Origin: Acidimicrobiaceae bacterium
GTDB lineage: Bacteria > Actinomycetota > Acidimicrobiia > Acidimicrobiales > MedAcidi-G1
Direction: 5' to 3'
NCBI GenBank assembly: GCA_002729765.1
Contig: PBYV01000040.1
Location: forward strand, 1-33,101
DNA length: 33,101 nucleotides
In this document: positions 16,690 to 25,695 of the stretch, piece by piece
How positions within the stretch are numbered: position 1 is the stretch's first letter
Layout: the number at the start of each line of letters is the position of its first letter
The notes under the pieces: generated by a model
Database searches by the model: none
Told to the model about the DNA's origin: nothing
Seen by the model: only the letters and a program-made list of their open reading frames with translations
Position numbers and translations under genes: made by a program

Positions 16690-17559
16690 ATGCCAACATG
16701 TGCATTTATAGGTTTGGGTGTAATGGGATACCCAATGGCTGGTTATCTGCAGAATTCTGGCAATCACACCACGGTTTACAATCGCACCATTTCTAAAGCC
16801 GAAAAATGGGTGGAAGTCTATGGAGGATCGTTAGCTGCTACACCTTGTGAGGCGGCTCAGGATGCTGATGTGGTAATGCTCTGTGTCGGAAATGACGATG
16901 ATGTTAGGTCAGTTGTTTATGGAGAGTCTGGTGTTTTAGAAGGAATGGCGTCAGGATCTGTTTTGGTTGACCATACGACTGCATCAGCATTTTTAGCTAA
17001 AGAGTTAGAAGAAGCTTGCGCAGAAAAGGGCGTAGGTTTCGTTGACGCTCCCATCTCAGGAGGCCAGGCGGGAGCCGAGTCGGGTCAGTTGAGTGTGATG
17101 TGCGGAGGGTCTCAAGAGGCCTTTGCAAAGATTGAACCAATAATAGATGTTTATTCAAAAATCTCCATTCTCGTTGGCCCTTCAGGTCATGGGCAACTTA
17201 CAAAGATGGTCAATCAGGTTTGCATTGGAGGTTTGTTGCAAGGCTTGTCAGAGGCATTGGAATTTGCGAAACGCTCAAACTTGGATACTGAAAAAGTTCT
17301 AGAAGCAATCAGTCAAGGAGCGTCTGCATCGTGGTATCTAAGTAATCGTTCAGAAACGATGCTTGCAGGGGAATTCAATCATGGATTTGCAGTTGACTGG
17401 ATGCGTAAGGACTTTGGCATAGTTTTTGAAGAGGCAGAAAGAATTGGTTTCGACTTGCCGGTTACAGTGATGGTTGATGGTTTTTTTGCTGAGTTGCAAG
17501 AAAAAGGTCACAGTAGGTCGGATGTCTCCTCTCTCATAGAATTGTTAACAGAAAAGTAG
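16690..17559 (+). CDS. Beta-hydroxyacid dehydrogenase (3-hydroxyisobutyrate dehydrogenase family)
   Basis: This 289-residue NAD(P)-dependent enzyme oxidises 3-hydroxyisobutyrate, tartronate semialdehyde-type or related beta-hydroxyacids. The N-terminal cofactor motif is FIGLGVMGYPMAGYL, the substrate motif is DAPISGGQAGAESG near residue 119, and the catalytic Lys172 with Asn175 lies in GQLTKMVNQ. AGGAGG stands just before the ATG. It is a single gene, divergent from the beta-oxidation operon and convergent with the TauD-like gene. A role in valine, branched acid or succinic-semialdehyde-type metabolism is plausible; the substrate within the family is not decided. Confidence 0.9.
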   Translation: MPTCAFIGLGVMGYPMAGYLQNSGNHTTVYNRTISKAEKWVEVYGGSLAATPCEAAQDADVVMLCVGNDDDVRSVVYGESGVLEGMASGSVLVDHTTASAFLAKELEEACAEKGVGFVDAPISGGQAGAESGQLSVMCGGSQEAFAKIEPIIDVYSKISILVGPSGHGQLTKMVNQVCIGGLLQGLSEALEFAKRSNLDTEKVLEAISQGASASWYLSNRSETMLAGEFNHGFAVDWMRKDFGIVFEEAERIGFDLPVTVMVDGFFAELQEKGHSRSDVSSLIELLTEK

Positions 17560-17582
17560 ATATTTCTTGACTAGATGTCCTT

Positions 17583-18449
17583 CTAATATGGAGAGGGTGG
17601 GACTGAGTCGCTTGCCGTAGTCCTGTTCAACTCTCTTCTTGCTCCCTTGTAGTCATTTAAAGCTATGTGTTGGGTTGATCTGTTATCCCAAATGACAAGG
17701 TCACCGGGCGACCACTTGTGTCGGAATGTGAACTGGATTCCAGTAGTCCACTGATTCAGCCATTTCATTAAATTTTCTTCTTCTTCAGTTTTCAGTTCTG
17801 GTCCCTTTAACCCGCGAACATAAGTTGGATTGAAAAAAAGTGACGGTTTCCCAGTTTCGGGATGTTTACATATCAGCGGGTGTTCTTGCGTAGCTTTGGC
17901 CTTTTCAGATGTTTCTATAGTCATGTTTGACAGTTGAGAATGAAGATCTTGTTGATCAGGGGAGTAAGAGGCACTTGCGGAATGTATTCCACTCATTCCA
18001 TTCAACAGAGTTTGTGTTTTACTATCAAGGTGAGAATAGGCAGCAGTGTTAGAAGCCCAAACTGTGTCGCCACCGATTGATGGAACGTCGATTGCGTAAA
18101 GGATTGTAAATGCCGGCGGAATGGGAAGGAAGGAAAAATCGCTATGCCAGACACCTCCAAAGTTGAAAGCTTCTGGTTCGGTGTTTTCCTTAACGACTTT
18201 AATAACTTCAGCATGTTCATCTATTGGTTTAACGAAAGGAACGGGGGAATAAGGGCCAAGTAGGTGACTGAACTCAACTTGTTGCTTAGGTGTAAGAATT
18301 TGATCAGGTATTATTACAACTTCAAATTCGCAAATAGTAGCCCTGAGTGATGCGAGTAGTTCCTTATCCAGATCAGACTTAAGGTCGATTCCTGGAAGGC
18401 GAGCTCCTAATACTCCCGTTAGAGGTTCAACGTTTAGTGAACTTTTCAC
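17583..18449 (-). CDS. TauD/TfdA-family 2-oxoglutarate dioxygenase
   Basis: This 288-residue protein is a non-haem iron, 2-oxoglutarate-dependent dioxygenase like taurine dioxygenase and 2,4-D dioxygenase. The metal triad is His102 and Asp104 in WHSDFSF plus His261 in RSTQHIALNDY; Arg272 or Arg276 would bind 2-oxoglutarate. Its GTG start lies seven bases after the ABC ATPase stop, without a clear ribosome site, so it is read as the last gene of the transporter operon. Taurine, another sulfonate, or an amino-acid derivative imported by the transporter could be its substrate; sequence alone does not decide. Confidence 0.9.
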   Translation of the reverse strand: MKSSLNVEPLTGVLGARLPGIDLKSDLDKELLASLRATICEFEVVIIPDQILTPKQQVEFSHLLGPYSPVPFVKPIDEHAEVIKVVKENTEPEAFNFGGVWHSDFSFLPIPPAFTILYAIDVPSIGGDTVWASNTAAYSHLDSKTQTLLNGMSGIHSASASYSPDQQDLHSQLSNMTIETSEKAKATQEHPLICKHPETGKPSLFFNPTYVRGLKGPELKTEEEENLMKWLNQWTTGIQFTFRHKWSPGDLVIWDNRSTQHIALNDYKGARRELNRTTASDSVPPSPY

Positions 18450-18456
18450 GAAACTT

Positions 18457-19242
18457 CTAAAGTATTTGGGAAAGAAATAGTTTTGTTCGCTCTTCAGTTG
18501 GATTAGTGAAGAAGTGTTCAGGTGTTCCAGTTTCGACTATTTGTCCACCTTCCATAAACATTATTTTGTCAGCAACTTCTTTTGCGAATCCCATTTCGTG
18601 GGTAACAACCATCATTGTCATACCTGACAATGCAAGCTCTTTCATTACATCGAGAACTTCTTTAATCATTTCCGGGTCTAAAGCTGATGTAGGTTCATCA
18701 AATAGCATGATTTTTGGTTCCATTGCTAATGCACGTGCGATAGCAACTCTTTGCTGCTGACCGCCGGAAAGTTGTCCAGGAAATTTGTCTGCTTGTTCTG
18801 GAATGCCAACTCTCTCAAGTAGTGACGAGGCTTGTTCTTCAGCCTCGGCTCTTGGTTTTTTTCTTACCCAAATAGGGGCAAGGCTAATATTGTCACGGAC
18901 TGTCAGATGTGGGAAAAGGTTGAACATTTGAAAAACCATTCCGACTTCTGATCTAACTTTTTCTATATTGCGGAGGTCGTTTGAAAGCTCAACGCCATCA
19001 ACCATTATTCGGCCTTCTTGATGTTGTTCTAATCTATTAATGCATCTAATCCATGTCGATTTACCTGAACCAGAAGGACCTAAGACAACTACTACTTCTT
19101 GCTCTTTAATCGTTGCAGAGACATTATTTAAGGCTTGAAAATCACCGAACCATTTTGAAACTCCTTCACAAACTATAATTTCTTTGGCATTTGCAAGGTC
19201 TCGGTCCTCTCTAATAGAAGATTCGGTTTCGTTATCAGTCAT
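18457..19242 (-). CDS. aapP: Amino acid ABC transporter ATP-binding protein (AapP/GlnQ type)
   Basis: This 261-residue ATPase energises polar amino acid uptake at the inner face of the membrane. Walker A is GPSGSGKST at residues 55-63, the Q-loop is in [13 protein letters not shown], the signature is [15 protein letters not shown], Walker B is [14 protein letters not shown], and the switch His is in VVTHEMGFA. About 20 extra residues precede the fold. It follows aapM by nine bases. Context with AapJ, AapQ and AapM makes the general L-amino acid system likely. Confidence 0.93.
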   Translation of the reverse strand: MTDNETESSIREDRDLANAKEIIVCEGVSKWFGDFQALNNVSATIKEQEVVVVLGPSGSGKSTWIRCINRLEQHQEGRIMVDGVELSNDLRNIEKVRSEVGMVFQMFNLFPHLTVRDNISLAPIWVRKKPRAEAEEQASSLLERVGIPEQADKFPGQLSGGQQQRVAIARALAMEPKIMLFDEPTSALDPEMIKEVLDVMKELALSGMTMMVVTHEMGFAKEVADKIMFMEGGQIVETGTPEHFFTNPTEERTKLFLSQIL

Positions 19243-19251
19243 TTTGTTACC

Positions 19252-21084
19252 TTACCTTTCGCCGAGTCCAACGCGTTTTTCAACACGTTGACTAGCTTTT
19301 GACATGGAGAAACAGATCACCAGATACACCAGAGATACAAATAACAAGTTCTCTCTGGTGCTACCCATGAATTGTGTCTGCCCCGGAATTACAGATCTAG
19401 CTATATATAGGAAATCGAAAATACCGATTATTGCTAAAAGGCCAGTTTCTTTAAAAGTCGCGATAATTTGTCCCACCATTGGTGGGATAGCCACTCTAAG
19501 GGCCTGTGGAAGAACTATAAAAACCGTTTTTTGAGCATTTGTCATTCCGACTGCCTCAGCTGCTTCATGTTGACCTTGTGTAACTGATTGCAATCCACCT
19601 CTGACATTTTCGGCTAAATATGCAGCTTCGAAAATTATGAAAGCGATAGTGACGGCAGCTATTTCAGTTAGATCCATACCATCAGGTAAAAATAGGGGCA
19701 CCATCACGCTGAAGAAGATGAGGATAGTTATTAGAGGAACACCTCGAATGAATTCAATAAAAGTAGTTGAAATCATTCGGAATATAGGAAACTTTGATGT
19801 TCTTGCAAGAGCTAATAGAACTCCTAAAGGAAAAGCTAGAACCATCGTAAAGAAAAAAATCATTAACGTGATTGCAAAACCTCCGATGAAGAAATCACCG
19901 GGGACTTTTGCTGTTGAAGGGGTGTTTATTGCTGTGATCAGCCAACAGAGAATCACCATAGATGCGATCCATACTTTGGTGTATCTGATACGTGCCGGTT
20001 TCTGGCCGCTAAAGGTTGGTGCAGCTAAAGCGAAGAAAGCTAATACCAGAGTTAAAATTCTAACGATCATGAGCATCTGAAATAAAAATGTTGCAAAACC
20101 AATAAAAAGAATTGCGGCTGAAATTACTCTTCCTTTTTCTCCGACATCTGGTTTTGTCAACCAAAGTAGAAGAACTGAACCAACAATTGAGAAGAATAGG
20201 AATATCGGTACATCAGTTGAGAAAAGATGTCTTGTGTCAAAATCTGGATCCCTTAAAACTAGGAAAAGAAGGAAAAGTGGTGAAATTAGCCAAGTTACTG
20301 AAAGGAGAGCTTTGCTTTTGGCCTCATCAATTTTCTCTCGTACGAAAGAGCCGAGAAAGTATGAACAGACAGCAACCAGAAACATTATTGTCCATGGCAG
20401 TTTTGTTGTCATTGCTACTGTCCCAGATTCAGCGAGAATCTTTGGTGTCCGGGTTGATAAATAGCTGTGGTGACCGTAAGGAATGACCCAAAGAGAAAGA
20501 ATTGCTAAAAGAAAAGCTCCTGAAAGTAGCGTCAAAGAGCTGATGGTTTTGTCTTCATGAGAGGGTTTTAGTAAGAGGCCTATTCCGACAATAAGTATTC
20601 CTACTATTAGCCAGATTATTGTTGCTCTGTTGCTGAAGGGTGCTAAAAGAGTTGCTAACACTATGAAAGCCCCAAGTATCAGCAGGCGTTTTCCTACTTG
20701 AGAAAGTTGGACCCTTCTTCCGGCCCGCCAGAAAGCTAAAGAGATTCCTGTGAGGAAAAGTAAAAATCCGAGACTCACCCAAACTCTTACATATTGATGT
20801 TCAGGGTAGGCCTGTGTCATCAGTAGGCGCATGTTCGTGGCGGTAGCGGACCATTGTCTCAGAGGGTTGAAAATAAAGCTAAGTAATCCACGGATGATAA
20901 GAAGGATGGCTGCGGTCGATAAGACAGTGAGAATTGAATTAAAAGTGTTAGAGAAAAGGTTGGCTTTGAGCCATTCGGTGGGAGAAAGAGCAGCTACTTT
21001 CGGAGGAAGTTCATTATTAGCCAGCTCTGTTGAAGAGTCTGAGTTAATTAGATCTTGTGAAGTAGAGTTTGTTGAGTTCATCAT
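19252..21084 (-). CDS. aapM: General amino acid ABC transporter permease (AapM type), enlarged
   Basis: This permease forms half of the membrane channel with AapQ. I start it at the ATG at 21084, which overlaps the aapQ TGA stop by four bases (610 residues); an upstream frame opening at 21168 would overrun aapQ by 88 bases. The start motif EWLKANLFSNTFNSIL is AapM-like. The C-terminal half carries the transporter domain with FIEFIRGVPLITILI and the EAA loop AAEAVGMTNAQKTVFIVLPQAL. The N-terminal half, about 350 residues, is a run of extra predicted transmembrane helices, making it much longer than the proteobacterial AapM I recall (about 380). Confidence 0.87.
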   Translation of the reverse strand: MMNSTNSTSQDLINSDSSTELANNELPPKVAALSPTEWLKANLFSNTFNSILTVLSTAAILLIIRGLLSFIFNPLRQWSATATNMRLLMTQAYPEHQYVRVWVSLGFLLFLTGISLAFWRAGRRVQLSQVGKRLLILGAFIVLATLLAPFSNRATIIWLIVGILIVGIGLLLKPSHEDKTISSLTLLSGAFLLAILSLWVIPYGHHSYLSTRTPKILAESGTVAMTTKLPWTIMFLVAVCSYFLGSFVREKIDEAKSKALLSVTWLISPLFLLFLVLRDPDFDTRHLFSTDVPIFLFFSIVGSVLLLWLTKPDVGEKGRVISAAILFIGFATFLFQMLMIVRILTLVLAFFALAAPTFSGQKPARIRYTKVWIASMVILCWLITAINTPSTAKVPGDFFIGGFAITLMIFFFTMVLAFPLGVLLALARTSKFPIFRMISTTFIEFIRGVPLITILIFFSVMVPLFLPDGMDLTEIAAVTIAFIIFEAAYLAENVRGGLQSVTQGQHEAAEAVGMTNAQKTVFIVLPQALRVAIPPMVGQIIATFKETGLLAIIGIFDFLYIARSVIPGQTQFMGSTRENLLFVSLVYLVICFSMSKASQRVEKRVGLGER

Positions 21085-22619
21085 CGTTCCACAATCTTCA
21101 TTCGAACGTTGTAGTAGTTGACTATTACAGAAATTGTTAATGAGCAAGCGAGGTAGAAGAGCATCCAAATAGCCATTACAGGAAGCGATTTGCCTGTTTG
21201 GTTATAAACCGTTTGGCCGACTTGAACTATGTCACTGTAACCGACTGCTATTGCAAGGGATGTATTTTTCGTAAGGTTGAGATACTGGTTTCCCATGGGA
21301 GGCAGGATGATTCTTATTGCTTGAGGGAGGACGATGTGACGAAGAGATTGGCTTCTGCTTAATCCAACAGCATTTCCTGCTTCGATTTGTCCTTTCGGAA
21401 CGGCAAGAATTCCTCCCCTTATTATCTCTGCGACAAAAGCAGAAGTGTAAAAAACTACACCAAAGAAAACTGCTGCGAATCCAGGACTCATAGTTAGTCC
21501 GTTTATACCATAGTTGGCAAATTTTCCAGGCTTAACTATGTCTGGCTTCATGGCGCCGAATGGGCGAGCGGCGCCGTCTACCTCAAATTTAGCTTCAAGC
21601 ATCTGGAAGAGGTCTCGACCGCTATTCAAAATCCAAGAAGATATTCCAGTCCAGCTGATAACGACAATAATTGCTATTAGGGCACCGGTCCCAACAAAAA
21701 CCATTCTGAAAATATCGTCATCGATTAAAGAAAGATGTCCAGTGGCACTTCTACGACTGGCGAAAAAGTTTCGAATCCAGCGGGAGGCGAAAAAAATAAG
21801 GACCGAGGCAATAAGAATCTTTACAAGAGTTGTTGGGATGTTCTCAAAAAGAGTGGCCAAGCCTGCGAATATTTCACCTACAAAACTGAATATCGGATGG
21901 ACAAAAATTCCAATAATCGCAAAGGTGCAGATAGTCAAAAACGCCCAAGAAGCAGCGTGCGTGTCTTCACCTGTCAGATCGTGTTTCTTCCCCCTTTGGT
22001 TTCTGATGAAGTACGCGGCGATACAACCAACGGCAACAACAGTAATCCATTGGTAGAAGCCATCAGATATAAAAACTCTGGGCATTGAAATGCCCTTATT
22101 TGATACGTGGAACCATCCATGTATCGGTCCCGAATCCAGAGTCACACGGGGCAGAGCGGTCAAAACAGCGAAATAGAAAATCATTTGTACTAGAAGCGGC
22201 ACATTTCTTAAGGTTTCTATCCATAAGCCTGCGAGGCGTTTTATGAGCCAATTATTTGAAAGGCGAGCTAATCCGACTACAACTCCAAGGAAAGTTGCGA
22301 AAATTATGCCCACGACTGCCATGCGCAAGGTATTAACCATGCCCACCCAAAGAGCCCTACCGCCAGTTGCGGGTGAGGTGTCGATGCCTTCGCTTAGTTG
22401 AATATCGGGAGGGCGCTCAAGAAAATCAAAGCCGGTATTAATATTTCTAGCTTGAAGATTGTCGCCGGCTTGCCCAGCTAAAAACCATAGGGAAGCTACA
22501 ACTACTGCTAGTAGACCTAATTGTGTGACCCATTTAATGACAACTACATCACGCCATAAAGGAACTCTTTGAGAAACTGCTTTAAGTGTGCTTGAGTTTT
22601 CTTCTGCGGATGATTGCAT
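21081..22619 (-). CDS. aapQ: General amino acid ABC transporter permease (AapQ type), enlarged
   Basis: This 512-residue inner-membrane permease pairs with AapM. AapQ features include the motif NINTGFDFLERPPDI near residue 60, the first permease helices with GIIFATFLGVVVGLARLS and ETLRNVPLLVQMIFYF, and the EAA loop EAGNAVGLSRSQSLRHIVLPQA in the last quarter. Between them is an insertion of roughly 120 residues with several hydrophobic segments, beyond the usual AapQ length. The ATG is at 22619, with no strong ribosome site. Its TGA stop is overlapped by the aapM start. It is separated from the binding-protein gene by a 143-base gap holding a strong hairpin. Confidence 0.88.
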   Translation of the reverse strand: MQSSAEENSSTLKAVSQRVPLWRDVVVIKWVTQLGLLAVVVASLWFLAGQAGDNLQARNINTGFDFLERPPDIQLSEGIDTSPATGGRALWVGMVNTLRMAVVGIIFATFLGVVVGLARLSNNWLIKRLAGLWIETLRNVPLLVQMIFYFAVLTALPRVTLDSGPIHGWFHVSNKGISMPRVFISDGFYQWITVVAVGCIAAYFIRNQRGKKHDLTGEDTHAASWAFLTICTFAIIGIFVHPIFSFVGEIFAGLATLFENIPTTLVKILIASVLIFFASRWIRNFFASRRSATGHLSLIDDDIFRMVFVGTGALIAIIVVISWTGISSWILNSGRDLFQMLEAKFEVDGAARPFGAMKPDIVKPGKFANYGINGLTMSPGFAAVFFGVVFYTSAFVAEIIRGGILAVPKGQIEAGNAVGLSRSQSLRHIVLPQAIRIILPPMGNQYLNLTKNTSLAIAVGYSDIVQVGQTVYNQTGKSLPVMAIWMLFYLACSLTISVIVNYYNVRMKIVER

Positions 22620-22694
22620 AGGTTTTCTTTTCGCTTAAACCTGAGACTGGGTTATGGAAATCATAGCAAATATTAGCGTCCCTGTATAAGTAAA

Positions 22695-22741
22695 AAAGTC
22701 CTAGGCCCAAGGTGAAATTCACCTTGGGCCATTAGGACTTT
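22695..22741 (-). terminator. Rho-independent terminator/attenuator between aapJ and aapQ
   Basis: On the minus strand a stem of 22 base pairs forms from AAAGTCCTA plus GGCCCAAGGTGAA and their complements, interrupted only by a two-base AT bulge, with a minimal loop. It is followed directly by a run of six T. It lies 22 bases after the aapJ stop and before aapQ. As in other binding-protein operons it should stop most transcripts after aapJ or protect its mRNA, making the binding protein more abundant than the membrane parts. Confidence 0.85.
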
Positions 22742-22762
22742 ATTAAAAGATAAGAGTTTTAC

Positions 22763-23866
22763 TTATCGTGCTGGTGGAGCGTAAATTAATCCACCATCTT
22801 TCCAGCCGGCGTTAGCGGAACCGTCACGATAGAGACCTACTGGATTGAGGTTTCTATTGTAAATGTCGCTGTAGTTACCGACCTGTTTGATTACTTGATG
22901 GAAAGCGTCAGCGCTTAGTCCCATAGTGGTCTGGAGTTCACCATCACCACCGAGTAGACGTTGGAGCTCTCCTTCGTATGAGGATCCTGCACCTACATTG
23001 CCCTGATTTACTCCGTATTCATCAGCAATGATTGTTGCATAAACGGTCCAGTTAACTGCATCTGCCCACTTAGAGTCATTTTGACCGTAGGTAGGTCCTA
23101 GAGGCTCCTTGGATATTGGAGTAGCTGGGAAAATAACCCATTCCTCATCAGCAGGTTGCTGTTTAACTTTACGACCCACAAGAGCCGATCCGTCAGTGGT
23201 TGAAATATCACAAGCGCCATCGATAAATCCTTGCCAGTATTCATCGCTGGTTTCAAATGTCTTGAGTGTGATATTTACACCTGCAAGCTTTGCATATTCT
23301 GAAACATTCTTTTCAGTTGTTGTTCCTGCGTTTGTGCAGACAACTGCGCCTTCAAGGTCAGCTGCTCCGGAGTTTGCGGTAAACCCATCGGAAGCGCGGC
23401 CCATAAGCTGCTGTCCGTCATAATAAGTTGTTGGTCCAAAGTCCATACCTACGTCGGTATCACGGCTTTGAGTCCAGGTTGTGTTACGGATCAAAACGTC
23501 AACATCACCACTCTGTACGGCGGTGAAACGCTCTGATGCTGTTAGAGCTGTGAACTTAACTGCATCTGCATCTCCAAGAACTGCAGCTGCTACGGCACGA
23601 CAGTAGTCGGCATCAAAGCCTGTCACTGAACCGTCAGCTTGAGTTTCTGAGAATGCAACAGCACTTCCACTTACTCCACAATGCAAGGTTCCACGGGCCT
23701 GAACGGTGTCAAGAAGACTTCCGTCGGCAACCATTTCAACTTGCGCGGCAGCTGCTGTTGTAGCAGGTGCTGCCGCTGGTGCTTCTTCTTCATCGCTACC
23801 ACAAGCAGCTGCAACAACCCCAATGGTTAGTGCTACTGCAAGTAGTTTTACGAACTTGCTGGTCAT
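22763..23866 (-). CDS. aapJ: Amino acid ABC transporter substrate-binding lipoprotein (AapJ type)
   Basis: This 367-residue extracellular binding protein captures L-amino acids for the AapQMP transporter. The N-terminus is a lipoprotein signal, with VVAAAC putting the lipid-bearing Cys at 22, then a spacer rich in Ala and acidic residues. The mature domain follows the AapJ pattern: QARGTLHCGVSG, GFDADYCRAVAAAVLGD, VKFTALTASERFTAVQSGDV, DVLIRNTTWTQSRD, and a C-terminal YNRNLNPVGLYRDGSANAG. GGAGG stands ten bases before the ATG. The lipobox suits a Gram-positive cell plan or a lipid-anchored periplasmic form. It is the first gene of the transporter operon. Confidence 0.93.
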   Translation of the reverse strand: MTSKFVKLLAVALTIGVVAAACGSDEEEAPAAAPATTAAAAQVEMVADGSLLDTVQARGTLHCGVSGSAVAFSETQADGSVTGFDADYCRAVAAAVLGDADAVKFTALTASERFTAVQSGDVDVLIRNTTWTQSRDTDVGMDFGPTTYYDGQQLMGRASDGFTANSGAADLEGAVVCTNAGTTTEKNVSEYAKLAGVNITLKTFETSDEYWQGFIDGACDISTTDGSALVGRKVKQQPADEEWVIFPATPISKEPLGPTYGQNDSKWADAVNWTVYATIIADEYGVNQGNVGAGSSYEGELQRLLGGDGELQTTMGLSADAFHQVIKQVGNYSDIYNRNLNPVGLYRDGSANAGWKDGGLIYAPPAR

Positions 23867-23899
23867 AAGTAATTCCCCTCCAATTAACTGGGATATCCA

Positions 23900-23931
23900 A
23901 ATAGGTTTTTCCTATTCGACCGTTAAACGGT
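23900..23931. promoter_or_regulatory. Paired palindromes upstream of aapJ
   Basis: Two inverted repeats lie side by side 34-65 bases upstream of the aapJ start: AATAGG-TTTTT-CCTATT (23900-23916) and the 13-bp ACCGTT-A-AACGGT (23919-23931). They sit in the 170-bp gap that must hold the aapJ promoter. They could be operator half-sites for a nitrogen or amino-acid regulator, or leader hairpins in the mRNA. I see no confident -10/-35 pair. Confidence 0.4.
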
Positions 23932-24036
23932 AAATAAACGTTATGTCTGAAAGCTATAAGAGGCAACTTTTGAAAAAACTTCATACTTTTGTAAGGTTTA
24001 ATAACTTAAAAAGCCTGATTTTATAGGGTTTTAGGT

Positions 24037-25569
24037 TTAGTTGATTTGCCGGTTCATGTCTTTCCAGTAAGGTTCCCGTAGTTTAAATTTCTGCAGTTTA
24101 CCAGTGGTGGTTCTTGCAAGTTCTTCAAGAAAATCAATTGAAGTTGGACATTTGTAATGAGCAAGGTTTTCTCGACAATAAGAAATTAATGTTTTTTCAT
24201 CTGTTGATTCGCTTTCTACAAGCACAACAAGAGCTTTAACAGTTTCTCCCCATTTCTCGTCTGGCACTCCTATTACAGCAACTTCCGCGACCGACGGGTG
24301 AGAGAAAAGAACATCCTCTACTTCAATTGATGAAATATTTTCACCGCCGGAAATTATTACGTCTTTTTTTCGGTCAGTTATTGTCACATATTGATCTTTT
24401 CCGAGTGTTGCCCCATCACCTGTGTGGAACCAGCCGTTCGCTAGCGCTTCGTCGGTTGCCTCAGCTTGCTTCCAGTAGCTTTTTAGGACATGGTTACCTC
24501 GAACCAAAAGCTCACCATCTGGTGAAGTAGAGAGATCTATGCCAAGTGCTGGACTACCGGCACTTGAAAGCAAAGCAGCTCTTTCTTGTGCTGTCTTATC
24601 ATCCCACTCTGGACGGATACGGTTCATTGTTACGAATGGAGCTGTTTCTGTTAAACCGTAGATTTGAATGAATTCCCAGCCTAGTTCCGTTTCGACTCTT
24701 TCTATTGTTTTGGTAGGTGGTGGTGCTCCTGCAACAACTATTCGCATCTTTCCACTTCCGGGAATTTCTCCGTCCCAGTCAGTTGCAGCTTCGAGGATGG
24801 AAGCTATTACAGCTGGAGCGCCGCAGAGCAGAGTGACGTCATGTTCTGCGATGCGTTTTAGGATTTCTAAGCCGTCTACTTTTCTTAGGACGATATGTCG
24901 GCCTCCCATTCCAGTAATTGCGTAAGGCATTCCCCAGCCATTGCAGTGGAACATAGGAAGCGTATGGAGATATATCTCGCGATGGTCAACGCCGGTCTGC
25001 CAACCAAAGATTGCAGCATTTAGCCACAAGTTTCTATGTGTCATTTCGACACCTTTAGGACGAGCGGTGGTGCCACTTGTGTAGTTGATGGTCGCTGTGG
25101 CGTTTTCATCTGGAGTCCAGGGCTTCGGAGTATTCGTGTTTTCAAATAGATGATCTGATTCTTCGCCTAAAACAAAAAAATGTTTCACATTGATGTCTGC
25201 AAGATCTTCCTTAAGTTCAGGGTCGATTAAAAGAACTTCCGCGCCTGAGTGTTCAACTATGTAAGAAATTTCTTCTTTATTAAGTCTGAAGTTTATTGGA
25301 ACTCCGACTCTGCCAAATGCGCTGGTTCCAAATAGGAAGATAAGCATCCTTGCGGAATTTTGTGAAACGATTGCTATTCGTGCACCTAGTTCAATTCCAA
25401 GAGCGTCAAGTCCTGCAGCTAAACTGCGAGCTGATTGACCGAGTTCTTTATATGTGAGTTCACTTAAGGGGTTTGCTGGTTGATCAGGTTCATCGACTAC
25501 GGCAATTTGATCTCCGTAGACCAGTTCAGCTCTTTTGAGATAGTCGATAAGGGTTAGTGGTATCTCCAT
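24037..25569 (-). CDS. AMP-dependent acyl-CoA synthetase
   Basis: This 510-residue enzyme activates a carboxylic acid to its CoA thioester through an acyl-adenylate. The P-loop is NYTSGTTARPKGVEMTHRN near residue 163, followed by LPMFHCNGWG, IYGLTETAPFV, the hinge/ATP motif WFHTGDGATLGKDQYVTITD, RKKDVIISGGENISSIEVED, and the catalytic Lys in RTTTGKLQKFKL near the end. It resembles medium- or short-chain FadD/AlkK-type synthetases rather than acetyl-CoA synthetase. GAGG lies five bases before the ATG. It is a single gene, divergent from chorismate mutase. It could feed the beta-oxidation operon in the window. The acid is unknown. Confidence 0.92.
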   Translation of the reverse strand: MEIPLTLIDYLKRAELVYGDQIAVVDEPDQPANPLSELTYKELGQSARSLAAGLDALGIELGARIAIVSQNSARMLIFLFGTSAFGRVGVPINFRLNKEEISYIVEHSGAEVLLIDPELKEDLADINVKHFFVLGEESDHLFENTNTPKPWTPDENATATINYTSGTTARPKGVEMTHRNLWLNAAIFGWQTGVDHREIYLHTLPMFHCNGWGMPYAITGMGGRHIVLRKVDGLEILKRIAEHDVTLLCGAPAVIASILEAATDWDGEIPGSGKMRIVVAGAPPPTKTIERVETELGWEFIQIYGLTETAPFVTMNRIRPEWDDKTAQERAALLSSAGSPALGIDLSTSPDGELLVRGNHVLKSYWKQAEATDEALANGWFHTGDGATLGKDQYVTITDRKKDVIISGGENISSIEVEDVLFSHPSVAEVAVIGVPDEKWGETVKALVVLVESESTDEKTLISYCRENLAHYKCPTSIDFLEELARTTTGKLQKFKLREPYWKDMNRQIN

Positions 25570-25616
25570 GTTTGCCTCGTTGTCCTAAGTGTTTCCTGAA
25601 GAGAGACTACTTCGAA

Positions 25617-25645
25617 TTGGTGTTCATTTTCATCTCAGGTAATAC
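25617..25645 (+). promoter_or_regulatory. Candidate sigma-70-type promoter of chorismate mutase
   Basis: TTGGTG (25617-25622) and TAATAC (25640-25645) are 17 bases apart in the divergent gap between the acyl-CoA synthetase and chorismate mutase genes, about 50 bases upstream of the chosen ATG. Each hexamer differs from consensus at one or two positions. Found by eye. Confidence 0.45.
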
Positions 25646-25695
25646 GCTTATATTAGAAATAGAAAAGTTAGTTGCACTCTTATGGGGAGAAGGCG

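Noticed and set aside
21514-22056. Long open frame antisense to aapQ (about 180 codons), and similar ones at 15650-16069, 19637-20080 and 31121-31585
   Set aside because: Each lies opposite a well-recognised gene, shows no family motif and has low-complexity composition; they are shadows.
24001-24036. Terminator after the acyl-CoA synthetase gene
   Set aside because: The region is A/T-rich but I find no stem of useful length; transcription could read on toward aapJ.
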